A stretch of 64,000 bases of DNA, taken from NCBI RefSeq assembly GCF_002797675.1, contig NZ_PGEX01000001.1, positions 682,001 to 746,000 on the forward strand, given 5' to 3'. The translations under genes were made by a program, and so were the position numbers. This document shows, piece after piece, positions 25,082 to 33,350 of the stretch (its first letter is position 1; the number at the start of each line of letters is the position of its first letter). Under the pieces are notes generated by a model. The model was given only the letters and a program-made list of their open reading frames with translations, was not told where the DNA came from and did not search any database. The stretch is from Hallerella succinigenes. Lineage in GTDB: Bacteria > Fibrobacterota > Fibrobacteria > Fibrobacterales > Fibrobacteraceae.

Positions 25082-25660
25082 TTAAAGAACCTCACATTTT
25101 CGGATAAAGATCGAGATTATTATTTCACATGCTTCCGAATCCGCATTGGCATCTTTTGAAAGCCAATCAACCATTTCATGAAAAACGACAGGCTTATCCC
25201 TATCTGCAATTTTCAAATAGTGCTTATGTATCCTCTCTTGAATTGCGGTATATACAACATCTTGTTCTTTTTGCCTTTCAACAAAGATATCATTTACAAA
25301 ACCGTAATATTCACAAACATTGTCTCGCACCTTGCGAAACAACAAATTAAATTCGTCAGGATTTATCTTCTCTTTGATTTTCTTGACATTTAATTGATGA
25401 TCTGTTCTAATTAGTTGCGCATCTGCCTTGCTCAAACTATCTACAACTCTTGAAATTCTTGAATAAATGTCATCTTCATCTACAATCTGACTATTTTCTT
25501 TGCCTTTTATCTTCTTTCGAATTTGCTTTTTATCTCTACAAAGCCGAATAATATTTTCTAACTCATGCGCATAGATAACCGCGATGTTACTTGAATCAAT
25601 TTGATCGGAATTAAATGTGTCTCCATATTTTTCCATTTCTTCTATAAGAAATTTTTTATT
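25082..25660 (-). pseudogene. ABC-3C effector, C-terminal part only
   Basis: Minus-strand frame open from the IS4 end, about 190 residues. It is strongly helical and charged (VIYAHELENIIRLCRDKK, YSRISRVVDSLSKADAQL, FVNDIFVERQKEQDVVY). It ends FIRKCEVL just before the middle-component ATG. It corresponds in place to the C-terminal domain of the third ABC-3C protein, whose N-terminal effector (often a nuclease) should lie upstream but is absent. No effector sequence remains between IS4 and the methyltransferase fragment, so a deletion accompanied the insertion. Confidence 0.5.
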
Positions 25661-27091
25661 ATTAGTGTCCGGTAAAAAATATAGCCAAAAATAAAAATGG
25701 CAGGCTCCTCAGACGAAGAACCTGCCCGTTTTGTTTTTACCTTGTAATTACCACAAAACAAAGGGAAACAAAACGCTATGGCCAAAAGTACATTTTTTAC
25801 CGGACAGCCGGTCTTCGCGCAACTCTGCAAGTATCTCGACAGGGACGAAATCCTCAGAATCAGCACGGAATCCGGCGGAGAACGCTACAGAAAGTCCTTT
25901 GACGCATGGACTCACCTGCTTTCGATGCTCTATGCGGTCGTGATGCGGTTCGATTCCCTGCGGGAGATAGAGGCGTCTGCGCTGACATTCGTGAGCAGAA
26001 TGCCGCACCTGCAGATGAGCTGCGTGCCCAAGCGGAGTACGCTGGGGGACGCCAACGCGAAGAGAAGCGAGTCCATCTTCGGGGACACCTATTTCAGCCT
26101 GCTAAGAGCGCACAGAAGCCGACTTTTACCGGACAGCCGCCTCAACGGGCTGCCCGGATGGCTGGGACGGCTCAAAATCATCGATTCCACAACGGTGACG
26201 CTGTTCTCCAACCTGGTTTTCAGGGGTGTCGGCAGGGACCCGAAAATTGGAAAGAAGAAAGGCGGCATAAAGGTCCATACAGTCATCAGCGCGAACGAGG
26301 GGGTTCCCGGCGACATCAAGTTTACTTCCGCGGCCACCCACGACAGCTTCATGCTCAAGCCATGCGACTTTGACGACGGCGACGTGCTCGCCATGGACCG
26401 CGCCTACATCGACTATGAAAAGCTGGAGGATCTGACGCAGCATGGCGTTACCTACGTGACCAAGATGAAAAGAAACCTGACCTACGAGACGGTCTCGGAG
26501 AGCGTCCTGCTCGACGATGGCAGGTACCGGAACAGGTCGGTCAGGGACGTCGTGTTCCACAAGGGCGCTACAACGCATAGGGCCCGGATTATCTCGTACA
26601 CCGAGACCAAGACTTCGAGGAGAGGGAGCAAGGAGCAGGAGGTCCAGCTGCTGACAAACAGCCACGATCTCGGCGTGGATGAAGTTATCGCCATCTATCA
26701 AAGGCGCTGGCAGATCGAATCGCTTTTCAAGCAACTTAAGCAGAACTTTCCCCTGCGCTACTTCTCTGGGGTGAGCGAGAACGCCATCAAGACCCAGATC
26801 TGGGTAACCCTCATCGCGAACCTTCTCCTGACCCTTGTGCAGCGCAGCCTTGAACGGCGCTGGAGCTTTTCCGGACTTGCGACAATGATGCGAATAATCC
26901 TGATGCTCTACATTGACATGTTTGACTTTTTTGAACATCCCACAAGGGACTGGGAACGCATGCTGCAGCATCCACCTTGCCCATCGTAGCGTCCAAATTT
27001 CTAGGGAGGGGGCTTGCAACGGCAAAGTCAAAGTCTAGACCGCGTAAATTCTGGGGTCTAGACGTTTTGAAAATTTTCTCCGGACACTAAT
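25661..27091 (+). mobile_element. IS4-family insertion sequence (DUF4372 type)
   Basis: Terminal repeats ATTAGTGTCCGG (25661-25672) and CCGGACACTAAT (27080-27091). No target duplication is visible. The left flank is the ABC-3C effector fragment and the right flank a methyltransferase fragment, which are unlikely to have been one gene. This implies an adjacent deletion or recombination between two copies. A GGCAGG...CCTGCC hairpin lies inside the left end, before the transposase gene. Confidence 0.85.
25778..26989 (+). CDS. IS4-family transposase with DUF4372 N-terminus
   Basis: A 403-residue protein. The N-terminal DUF4372 region reads TGQPVFAQLCKYLDRDEI. The DDE core has RLKIIDSTTVTLF (Asp), VLAMDRAYIDYEKL (Asp) and the YRRW-type signature as YQRRWQIESLFKQLKQN with the catalytic Glu. 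It is intact and of usual length. It is followed by about 100 bp to the right end of the element. Confidence 0.9.
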   Translation: MAKSTFFTGQPVFAQLCKYLDRDEILRISTESGGERYRKSFDAWTHLLSMLYAVVMRFDSLREIEASALTFVSRMPHLQMSCVPKRSTLGDANAKRSESIFGDTYFSLLRAHRSRLLPDSRLNGLPGWLGRLKIIDSTTVTLFSNLVFRGVGRDPKIGKKKGGIKVHTVISANEGVPGDIKFTSAATHDSFMLKPCDFDDGDVLAMDRAYIDYEKLEDLTQHGVTYVTKMKRNLTYETVSESVLLDDGRYRNRSVRDVVFHKGATTHRARIISYTETKTSRRGSKEQEVQLLTNSHDLGVDEVIAIYQRRWQIESLFKQLKQNFPLRYFSGVSENAIKTQIWVTLIANLLLTLVQRSLERRWSFSGLATMMRIILMLYIDMFDFFEHPTRDWERMLQHPPCPS

Positions 27092-27160
27092 ATAAGTTTT
27101 TATTTCCTTGATAAGTTTACGTTTGTCGCCTACATAAAAAAGCGGTGAACGGCAAGTCAT
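27092..27160 (-). pseudogene. N-terminal scrap of a second D12-class adenine methyltransferase
   Basis: Starts at ATG 27160, overlapping the stop of the preceding methyltransferase as ATGA. It reads MTCRSPLFYVGDKRKLIK before running into IS4. SPLFYVGDKRKLI is the SAM-binding motif I region (consensus FxGxK) of the Dam/D12 family. About 23 codons remain. Paired D12 enzymes are typical of type IIS restriction-modification systems with asymmetric sites, so this was probably the second modification gene. Confidence 0.65.
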
Positions 27161-28167
27161 TTTACCTCCGTCACAAACAGAAGTTCTTTGTGGTCTTTGA
27201 ATTCAGTCTTACCCGCATTAAAAAATTGATGAGCATGTTCAAATACCTTCGTTTTTCCTACAGAATCCAAAATTTCTTGTATTTCTTCCAACCGAATTTT
27301 ATTTTCCGATGATGAACTTTTAGAATTATACGTGTTGTTATAAGAAACAACGATATATTTTGTCTTCAAATTTTTTACTAAATCCTGCATAGCATCTCTT
27401 GCACGAGCAGAGCAATACTCACTCATATTTTCAAGAGGAGGTTTCATTGCAGCTCCAACTAATTTCGGTTTATTCCACTTAACCAAAGTTTCATACACAT
27501 GATAAAAACGAGAATACTGACGAGAATTATAAGGCGGATCAATGTACACAAGATCCGCATCGATTTTTCGAGCAAGGAGATTCGCATCTCCCATATGAAT
27601 AATTACCTTTTTATTGCTTTCATATTTTATTGGTTTAAGAATAAAAGCGCGATGCGGTATTGGCTTATGGATATACGCTTCGTAGTGTCCCAGGGTATTT
27701 GCAATTTTATCCATTCCATAGATGAGACTGGCTAAAAGAATGTTGTATTCTTTTGTGGATAGTTCGTCTTTTCGTTGCTCGATATCTTCGCGAACAAATC
27801 CAATCTTCTTCGCTTCTAATTCGTTAAAATATTTCCCACCAAAATTGACAGAGAAATAATTAGGTTTCAGCTCTAAGGAATCAAGTGAATTATATTCATC
27901 AAAAAGACGGAGAAGTTTTTTGCCATTGACTCGTCCCTTCCCCCAAAATGCATTATAAATGACATTATTTGAATAAAGGAGATCATTAACAACAACTTTC
28001 TCATATTGTTTAATAGCTTCGTTTGCTACGACACCCGTTCCTGCAAACATGTCACAAAATGATTTTACACCTGCCGTTTCATTCCGAATCGTATCAAAAA
28101 TCCACGGAATCAACTTAGCCTTACTTCCGATATACCGTCTACTCTGTATCTCTGTTCTTTCGTCCAT
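27157..28167 (-). CDS. D12-class N6-adenine DNA methyltransferase
   Basis: Methylates adenine in DNA. The start at 28167 is chosen by AAGG six bases upstream; ATG 28182 is possible. Motif I is RRYIGSKAKLI with CDMFAGTGVVA, and motif IV is YIDPPYNSRQYSRFYHVYETL. At 336 residues it looks complete. It is transcribed ahead of a truncated sister methyltransferase and the broken ABC-3C operon. No intact restriction endonuclease is present nearby, so it may be an orphan left by deletion. Protection of a specific site cannot be predicted from sequence alone. Confidence 0.82.
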   Translation of the reverse strand: MDERTEIQSRRYIGSKAKLIPWIFDTIRNETAGVKSFCDMFAGTGVVANEAIKQYEKVVVNDLLYSNNVIYNAFWGKGRVNGKKLLRLFDEYNSLDSLELKPNYFSVNFGGKYFNELEAKKIGFVREDIEQRKDELSTKEYNILLASLIYGMDKIANTLGHYEAYIHKPIPHRAFILKPIKYESNKKVIIHMGDANLLARKIDADLVYIDPPYNSRQYSRFYHVYETLVKWNKPKLVGAAMKPPLENMSEYCSARARDAMQDLVKNLKTKYIVVSYNNTYNSKSSSSENKIRLEEIQEILDSVGKTKVFEHAHQFFNAGKTEFKDHKELLFVTEVK

Positions 28168-28237
28168 AGGTCGCCTTATCATCGACTCTATGGCCCGACA
28201 TTTGTTTTTTCAAAAAAGAAAAAGGCGTGGTGTCGTA

Positions 28238-28381
28238 GGCTTACTGTTGCGGTGGTAACGACCAAGAAACCATAACACTCAATAAGCACAAACGACCCAC
28301 GCCCCATACGGGACGTGAGCGTTCGTCTTATTCCTGAGTGTTGAAAATTTTGGTCGTTTTTCCGCAACAAGAATAAGAGCC
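28238..28381. repeat. Long imperfect inverted repeat between divergent genes
   Basis: About 140 bp fold into one extended stem. GTTGCGG (28246-28252) pairs with CCGCAAC (28362-28368), AACGACCAA (28257-28265) with TTGGTCGTT (28350-28358), ACACTC (28275-28280) with GAGTGT (28336-28341), and AATAAG (28281-28286) with CTTATT (28327-28332). An inner CACG.CCC/GGG.CGTG hairpin sits at the tip. It lies between the methyltransferase and RhuM-like genes. The remaining 28382-28666 shows no gene. Confidence 0.8.
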
Positions 28382-28666
28382 GAAAACTCTAAAACCGGTC
28401 CCCAACGCCAAATGGCAAAGGGCTATGTCAATGTAAAATATAGATTATTCCGCTGACAAAAGGTGCCGCCATCCACGAGACAAGAAAAATGCGCAAAAAC
28501 GCCACATTTGAGAGTGAAATGCTGATTTTGACTAGTGACGGGGATCGATTTTCTAAAAAAACGAAAACATATCAATTGTCATAATATGACATTTCTAGAA
28601 TGTATATTTGTGCAAGAGTGGACAAAAGACCCACATTTTCAAGCTTGTTTGCGGGCAGGAACAAAA

Positions 28667-29716
28667 ATGAATAAAAATGAGGCATTGCCCGTTGCGGGCA
28701 AAGACGAAATTGTCGTGTATCAGCCGGAGGGCGGCGAATTTCACATCGAAGTCCGGGTTGAAAACGAAACTGTGTGGCTAACGCAGGCGCAAATCGCAGA
28801 CTTGTTCGGAACCAAAAGACCGGCAATCACTAAGCATCTCAAAAACATTTACGCATCCCAGGAACTTGACGAAAAGACCACATGTTCCGTTTTGGAACAT
28901 ATGGGTAAAGATGCGGACCAAGTTTACGAAACCAAGTATTACAATCTTGACGCAATTCTTTCTGTGGGCTACAGAGTGAATAGCAAAAACGCGACATACT
29001 TCCGTCGTTGGGCGAACCAAGTGTTGAAAGAATACATGCTCAAGGGTTACTGCATTAACCAGAGGATGTTAGGTAACGGAGTAAATCCGACAAATTTGCC
29101 TCAGCAGCAACAAATGATTGAAAACGTAGATTCAAGGCTCACGTCCGTCGAACAGCGTGTAGATTTCTTTGTCAATACGGTACACAATGTGCAAAACCAG
29201 CGGATTGAACAACTTTCTAGCGACATTCAGAAAATCAAGAAAAACTTCATCGATCCTTCGACTTACAAGCATTTCTTGATTCTTGATGGACAGAAACTGG
29301 ATGCCGATGTTGCTTTCTCCAAGATTTACGGAATGGCGAAGAAGTCCATTATCATCATTGATAACTATGTAGGTGTAAAAACGCTTGACTTGCTGCGAGA
29401 TATCGCAAAGAACGTGGGGGTGCAGATTTTCAGCGAGCAATGGGGCGACAAAAGAATTACTCCGGCAATAATGGCTGACTTTAAGATGGCTCGACCTGAC
29501 GTTCCTTTGTTGGTTGACCGCCCGAACCGCAAGTTCCACGACCGTTACGTATTTCTGGATTATGGCTCCCGTAACGAAAAGTTGTTCCTTTGCGGGGCGT
29601 CAAGCAAGGATGCAGGCAACAAAATTACGACCATCATGCAAATTGAATGTCCAGAAATGTACCACCCGATAGTGGATGAGTTGAGGAAGTCGCAAAAGAT
29701 TCGGGAGGGAAAATAA
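28667..29716 (+). CDS. RhuM-family protein with a C-terminal HD-R motif domain
   Basis: A 349-residue protein from ATG 28667 (AGGAA upstream). The N-terminal RhuM (virulence-associated) domain is clear: ENETVWLTQAQIADLFG, KHLKNIYASQELDEKTT, YYNLDAILSVGYRVNSK and RRWANQVLKEYMLKGY. A coiled linker follows. The C-terminal part has SIIIIDNYVGVKTLDLL and FHDRYVFLDYG with LCGASSKDAG, a pattern reminiscent of PLD-like or RhuM C-terminal domains. Its function is not established; relatives occur in mobile and defence regions. The gene appears intact. Confidence 0.75.
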   Translation: MNKNEALPVAGKDEIVVYQPEGGEFHIEVRVENETVWLTQAQIADLFGTKRPAITKHLKNIYASQELDEKTTCSVLEHMGKDADQVYETKYYNLDAILSVGYRVNSKNATYFRRWANQVLKEYMLKGYCINQRMLGNGVNPTNLPQQQQMIENVDSRLTSVEQRVDFFVNTVHNVQNQRIEQLSSDIQKIKKNFIDPSTYKHFLILDGQKLDADVAFSKIYGMAKKSIIIIDNYVGVKTLDLLRDIAKNVGVQIFSEQWGDKRITPAIMADFKMARPDVPLLVDRPNRKFHDRYVFLDYGSRNEKLFLCGASSKDAGNKITTIMQIECPEMYHPIVDELRKSQKIREGK

Positions 29717-29860
29717 AGCCGGGCGTTACGGCCTTTGGACACTTAGCACTTTAGTGCTTAGGTGTACATGGCCACCTTTAGGTGGTTAGGCGTATGAGCA
29801 CCCGCTAGAAGGGGTGGAGAGCAACGAAGTGCGAACCAGGGGAAGACTTTCCCCTCCATA
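29712..29860. repeat. Interspersed repeat C, copy 3
   Basis: Near-identical to 12252-12405 over about 145 bp. The terminal stem here is AGGGGAAG with CTTTCCCC, against AGGGGGA with TTCCCCC in copy 2, so differences preserve pairing. It begins at the stop of the RhuM-like gene. Confidence 0.8.
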
Positions 29861-29865
29861 TACAA

Positions 29866-29891
29866 AAAGGACTGCATTTCTGCAGTCCTTT
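29866..29891 (-). terminator. carB terminator
   Basis: AAAGGACTGCA and TGCAGTCCTTT form a perfect 11-bp stem with a 4-base loop, followed on the minus strand by a T-run. It lies about 70 bp past the carB stop. Confidence 0.85.
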
Positions 29892-29960
29892 GAATGTTTT
29901 GACACGCTGGTCGGAAATTGCCGTGGCTCCTTGCGGAGCCTCGCAATGACATGTTAGGTC

Positions 29961-32900
29961 TTACACCTCTTCAATGCTTGCGTGATACTCCTGCAGGCTC
30001 TTCACAGCGCCATGTCCGTTACGGGCGGCGGCGATGCCCTTGACGGTGTTGTAGGCACCGGCGAGGGTCGTGATGTAAGGAACCTTGTACTTGATGGCGG
30101 CCTTGCGGATGGCGCTTTCGTCCTTGATGGCGTCGCGCTTTGCCCACGGCGTGTTGATGATGAGGTTCACCTGCTTGTTCAGAATGATGTCGAGGACGTT
30201 CGGGCGGCCTTCAGCAATCTTGTTCACCACTTCGCACTTGACGCCGGCCTTCTCGTAGAACTTGGCGGTACCTTCGGTTGCGTAGATCTTGAAGCCCAGT
30301 TCCTGGAAACGCTGGCCCACTTCGATAGCCTGGTCGCAGAGGTTAGTCTTGTCAGACAAACTAATCAGCACGGCACCTTCGTTCGGGAGGAAGGAACCTG
30401 CGGCTTCCTGGCTCTTGTAGTAAGCGAGGGCGTAGTCGTCGGAGAGGCCGAGGACTTCGCCGGTGGAGCGCATTTCGGGGCCGAGAACCGGGTCAACCTT
30501 GGGGAACTTGTCGAACGGGAACACAGCTTCCTTAGCGCCGTGGTGGTTGAACTTCTTGTCCTTGAGCTTCAGGTCAGAGAGCTTTTCGCCGAGCATCAGG
30601 CGGGTCGCGAGGCGGGCCATCTGGGTGTTGCAAACCTTGGAGACCAGAGGCACCGTGCGGCTTGCGCGCGGGTTCGCTTCGAGGACGAACACCTTGCCGT
30701 CTTCGATAGCGTACTGCATGTTCATGAGGCCGCACACGTGGAGAGCTTCGGCAATCTTCCTGGTGTAATCCTTGATGGTCGCGAGGTTTTCCTTGGTGAT
30801 GGTCACCGGCGGGATAATGCAGGCGGAGTCACCGGAGTGGACGCCGGCAAGTTCAACGTGTTCCATCACGGACGGGATGTAAACGTGTTCGCCGTCGCTC
30901 AAAGCGTCGGCTTCGCATTCCAAAGCGTTGTGGAGGAAGCGGTCGATGAGGAGCGGGCGATCCGGGGTCACGCCGACAGCCTTCGCCACGTATTCGCGGA
31001 GCATGTTTTCGTCGTAGATGACTTCCATGCCGCGGCCGCCAAGCACGAAGCTCGGGCGGATCATCACCGGGTAGCCGCCGATCTGCTTGACACAGGCGAG
31101 GGCTTCGTCGATGTTCGTGGCCATGCCGCTTTCCGGCATCGGGATGCCGAGCTGGTCCATCATCTTGCGGAACAGGTCGCGGTCTTCGGCGATGTCGATG
31201 GAGTCGATGCTCGTACCGAGAATCTTGACGCCTTCGTCGGAGAGTGCGCGGGCGATGTTCAGCGGGGTCTGGCCACCGAACTGCACGATCACGCCAGCCG
31301 GCTTTTCCTTGTGGTAAATCTGGAGAACGTCTTCGAGGCTGACCGGTTCGAAGTAAAGCTTGTCGGAAGTATCGTAGTCGGTAGAAACCGTTTCGGGGTT
31401 GCAGTTCACCATGATGGTTTCGTAACCCATTTCGCGGAGAGCCATTGCAGCGTGGCAGCAGCAATAGTCGAATTCGATGCCCTGGCCGATTCTGTTCGGG
31501 CCACCGCCCAAGATCATGATCTTCTTCGGGTTAGTGGAAGCGGTAGATTCGTCCTTGCAGTTGTAGGTGCTGTAGTAGTAGTACTGGTCCTTCACGCCGC
31601 TTACCGGCACGGCGCACCAGCCTTCGACCACGCCGAGTTCGGTGCGCTTCTTGCGCACGTCCTTTTCGCGGATGCCGAGGATCTTGGCAATATACTTGTC
31701 GCTGAAGCCGTCCTTCTTGGCCTTGATGAGGAGTTCATCGGCAGGCAGGCGGCCCGGAGTCTTGAGCATTTCTTCTTCGAGTTCCACGAGTTCGCGCATC
31801 TGCTGCACGAAGTAGGCCTTTTCGTAGGTGGCGGCGAAGATTTCTTCGTCGGTAGCACCCTTACGGATGGCTTCGTACATCTGGAAGTGACGTTCGGAGC
31901 TCGGGGTCTTGAGCATTTCGAGGAGTTCTTCCTTGCTCTTCTTGTTGAAGTCCTTCGCAAAGCCGAGGCCGGAGCGACCGTTTTCGAGACCGCGGATAGC
32001 CTTCTGGAGGGTTTCCTTGTAGGTCTTGCCGATAGCCATGACTTCGCCCACAGCCTTCATCTGGGTGCCGAGGCAGTCATCAACGCCGCGGAACTTTTCG
32101 AATGCCCAGCGGGCGAACTTGAGCACCACGTAGTCACCGCTCGGGGTGTACTTTTCGAGGCTTCCATCGCGCCAGTACGGAATCTGGTCGAGGGTGAGGC
32201 CTGCAGCGAGCTTTGCAGAAATGAGGGCGATCGGGAAGCCGGTAGCCTTGGAAGCAAGGGCGGAAGAGCGAGAGGTACGCGGGTTGATTTCGATAATCAC
32301 CACGCGGCCGGTCTTCGGGTCGTGAGCGAACTGCACGTTGGTACCGCCAATCACGCCGATGGATTCCACAATCTTGAAGGCCTTTTCCTTCAGTTCTTCT
32401 TCGAGTTTCTTGTCGATGGTGAGGAACGGGGCTGCGCAGAAGGAGTCGCCGGTATGCACGCCCACCGGGTCGATGTTTTCGATGAAGCAGATGGCGATCA
32501 TCTGGTTCTTGGAATCGCGCACGACTTCGACTTCGAGTTCTTCCCAACCGAGGATAGATTCTTCGATGAGGCACTGGTGCGTCATGGAGAGTTCGAGGCC
32601 GTTACCGCAAATGGTGCGGAGTTCTTCCACATTGTAGCAGAAACCGCCGCCTGCACCGCCCATGGTGTAAGCCGGGCGAACCACCACCGGATAGCCGATT
32701 TCGGCCACGATCTTTTCGGCTTCTTCTACAGAGTGGCAAATGCCGGAGCGCGGGGTGTCGATGCCGAGCTTCTGCATGGTTTCCTTGAAGATTTCACGGT
32801 CTTCGCCGCGTTCGATAGCGTCGAGGTTCACACCGATGACCTTCACGCCGTACTTGTCCAACACGCCTGCCTTGCTAAGTGCAGAGGCGAGGTTCAGGCC

Positions 32901-33179
32901 TGTCTGACCGCCCAAGTTCGGGAGGAGTGCCTGCGGGCGTTCCTTTTCGATAATCTGGGTGAGGCGGGCGACGTTCAGCGGTTCGATGTAGGTGGCATCG
33001 GCCATGACCGGGTCGGTCATGATGGTTGCCGGGTTAGAGTTCACCAGCACGATCTTGTATCCCTGTTCCCGCAGGGCCTTGCAAGCCTGAGTGCCAGAGT
33101 AGTCGAATTCGCAAGCCTGGCCAATGACAATAGGGCCAGAGCCGATGATAAGGACTTTGTCGATGCCTTCAATCTTCAT
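29961..33179 (-). CDS. carB: Carbamoyl-phosphate synthase large subunit
   Basis: Makes carbamoyl phosphate from glutamine-derived ammonia, bicarbonate and 2 ATP, for pyrimidines and arginine. The start MKIEGIDKVLIIGSGPIV at 33179 has GGAG 9 bases upstream; ATG 33194 overlaps that ribosome site. The two ATP-grasp halves are present (GGAGGGFCYN and LGGRGMEV glycine loops; EINPRTSRSSALASKATG and [17 protein letters not shown]), as is a C-terminal MGS-like allosteric domain (SLSDKTNLCDQ ... NTPWAKRD). About 1072 residues, normal length. carA is not adjacent. The 1071-aa antisense frame is a shadow. The carB 3' end is duplicated twice in decayed form downstream. Confidence 0.97.
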   Translation of the reverse strand: MKIEGIDKVLIIGSGPIVIGQACEFDYSGTQACKALREQGYKIVLVNSNPATIMTDPVMADATYIEPLNVARLTQIIEKERPQALLPNLGGQTGLNLASALSKAGVLDKYGVKVIGVNLDAIERGEDREIFKETMQKLGIDTPRSGICHSVEEAEKIVAEIGYPVVVRPAYTMGGAGGGFCYNVEELRTICGNGLELSMTHQCLIEESILGWEELEVEVVRDSKNQMIAICFIENIDPVGVHTGDSFCAAPFLTIDKKLEEELKEKAFKIVESIGVIGGTNVQFAHDPKTGRVVIIEINPRTSRSSALASKATGFPIALISAKLAAGLTLDQIPYWRDGSLEKYTPSGDYVVLKFARWAFEKFRGVDDCLGTQMKAVGEVMAIGKTYKETLQKAIRGLENGRSGLGFAKDFNKKSKEELLEMLKTPSSERHFQMYEAIRKGATDEEIFAATYEKAYFVQQMRELVELEEEMLKTPGRLPADELLIKAKKDGFSDKYIAKILGIREKDVRKKRTELGVVEGWCAVPVSGVKDQYYYYSTYNCKDESTASTNPKKIMILGGGPNRIGQGIEFDYCCCHAAMALREMGYETIMVNCNPETVSTDYDTSDKLYFEPVSLEDVLQIYHKEKPAGVIVQFGGQTPLNIARALSDEGVKILGTSIDSIDIAEDRDLFRKMMDQLGIPMPESGMATNIDEALACVKQIGGYPVMIRPSFVLGGRGMEVIYDENMLREYVAKAVGVTPDRPLLIDRFLHNALECEADALSDGEHVYIPSVMEHVELAGVHSGDSACIIPPVTITKENLATIKDYTRKIAEALHVCGLMNMQYAIEDGKVFVLEANPRASRTVPLVSKVCNTQMARLATRLMLGEKLSDLKLKDKKFNHHGAKEAVFPFDKFPKVDPVLGPEMRSTGEVLGLSDDYALAYYKSQEAAGSFLPNEGAVLISLSDKTNLCDQAIEVGQRFQELGFKIYATEGTAKFYEKAGVKCEVVNKIAEGRPNVLDIILNKQVNLIINTPWAKRDAIKDESAIRKAAIKYKVPYITTLAGAYNTVKGIAAARNGHGAVKSLQEYHASIEEV

Positions 33180-33197
33180 ATTTCTTGTCTCCATTAG

Positions 33198-33350
33198 TTA
33201 AAATCCTGCACGCAAAAAAAATGTCGAACCCAAAGGCCCGACATTCAAAAAACAACAATCAAAGGTTTTGCAAATGGAAGAAATAGAAACGACCGCGGTG
33301 GAATGTTTGCCACCGGTGAACTTGCGCATGGTATTCGTCATCGCGTTCAT
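33198..33350 (-). CDS. Putative carB leader peptide (attenuation)
   Basis: A 50-codon ORF from ATG 33350 (MNAMTNTMRKFTGGKHST then AVVSISSICKTFDCCF) reads through pyrimidine-rich codons and through the terminator hairpin at 33220-33245. It ends at TAA 33198, about 10 bp before the carB ribosome site. A leader ORF that crosses its attenuator, preceded by U-rich transcript tracts, is the arrangement of enteric pyrBI. Function is inferred; the peptide itself is probably unimportant. A TATATT element at 33387-33392 could be the promoter -10. Confidence 0.5.
   Translation of the reverse strand: MNAMTNTMRKFTGGKHSTAVVSISSICKTFDCCFLNVGPLGSTFFLRAGF
33220..33245 (-). terminator. Attenuator-type terminator in the carB leader
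   Basis: AATGTCG and CGACATT pair around a 12-base loop, followed on the minus strand by eight T residues and then the carB ribosome site. It is too close to carB to be the end of an upstream gene, so it probably controls read-through into carB. Confidence 0.7.

Noticed and set aside
25082-27160. A single gene joining the methyltransferase start to the ABC-3C C-terminal fragment across IS4
   Set aside because: The join is in frame, but the two halves belong to unrelated protein types and IS4 lacks a target duplication, so a deletion is more likely.
28238-28381. Retron-type msr-msd RNA
   Set aside because: The long hairpin would fit, but no reverse-transcriptase gene lies nearby.
29982-33197. 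A 1071-codon plus-strand open frame antisense to carB
   Set aside because: It is the mirror of a long, GC-biased essential gene; the protein is His/Val/Ala-rich with no domain, and shorter mirrors occur over the carB remnants.
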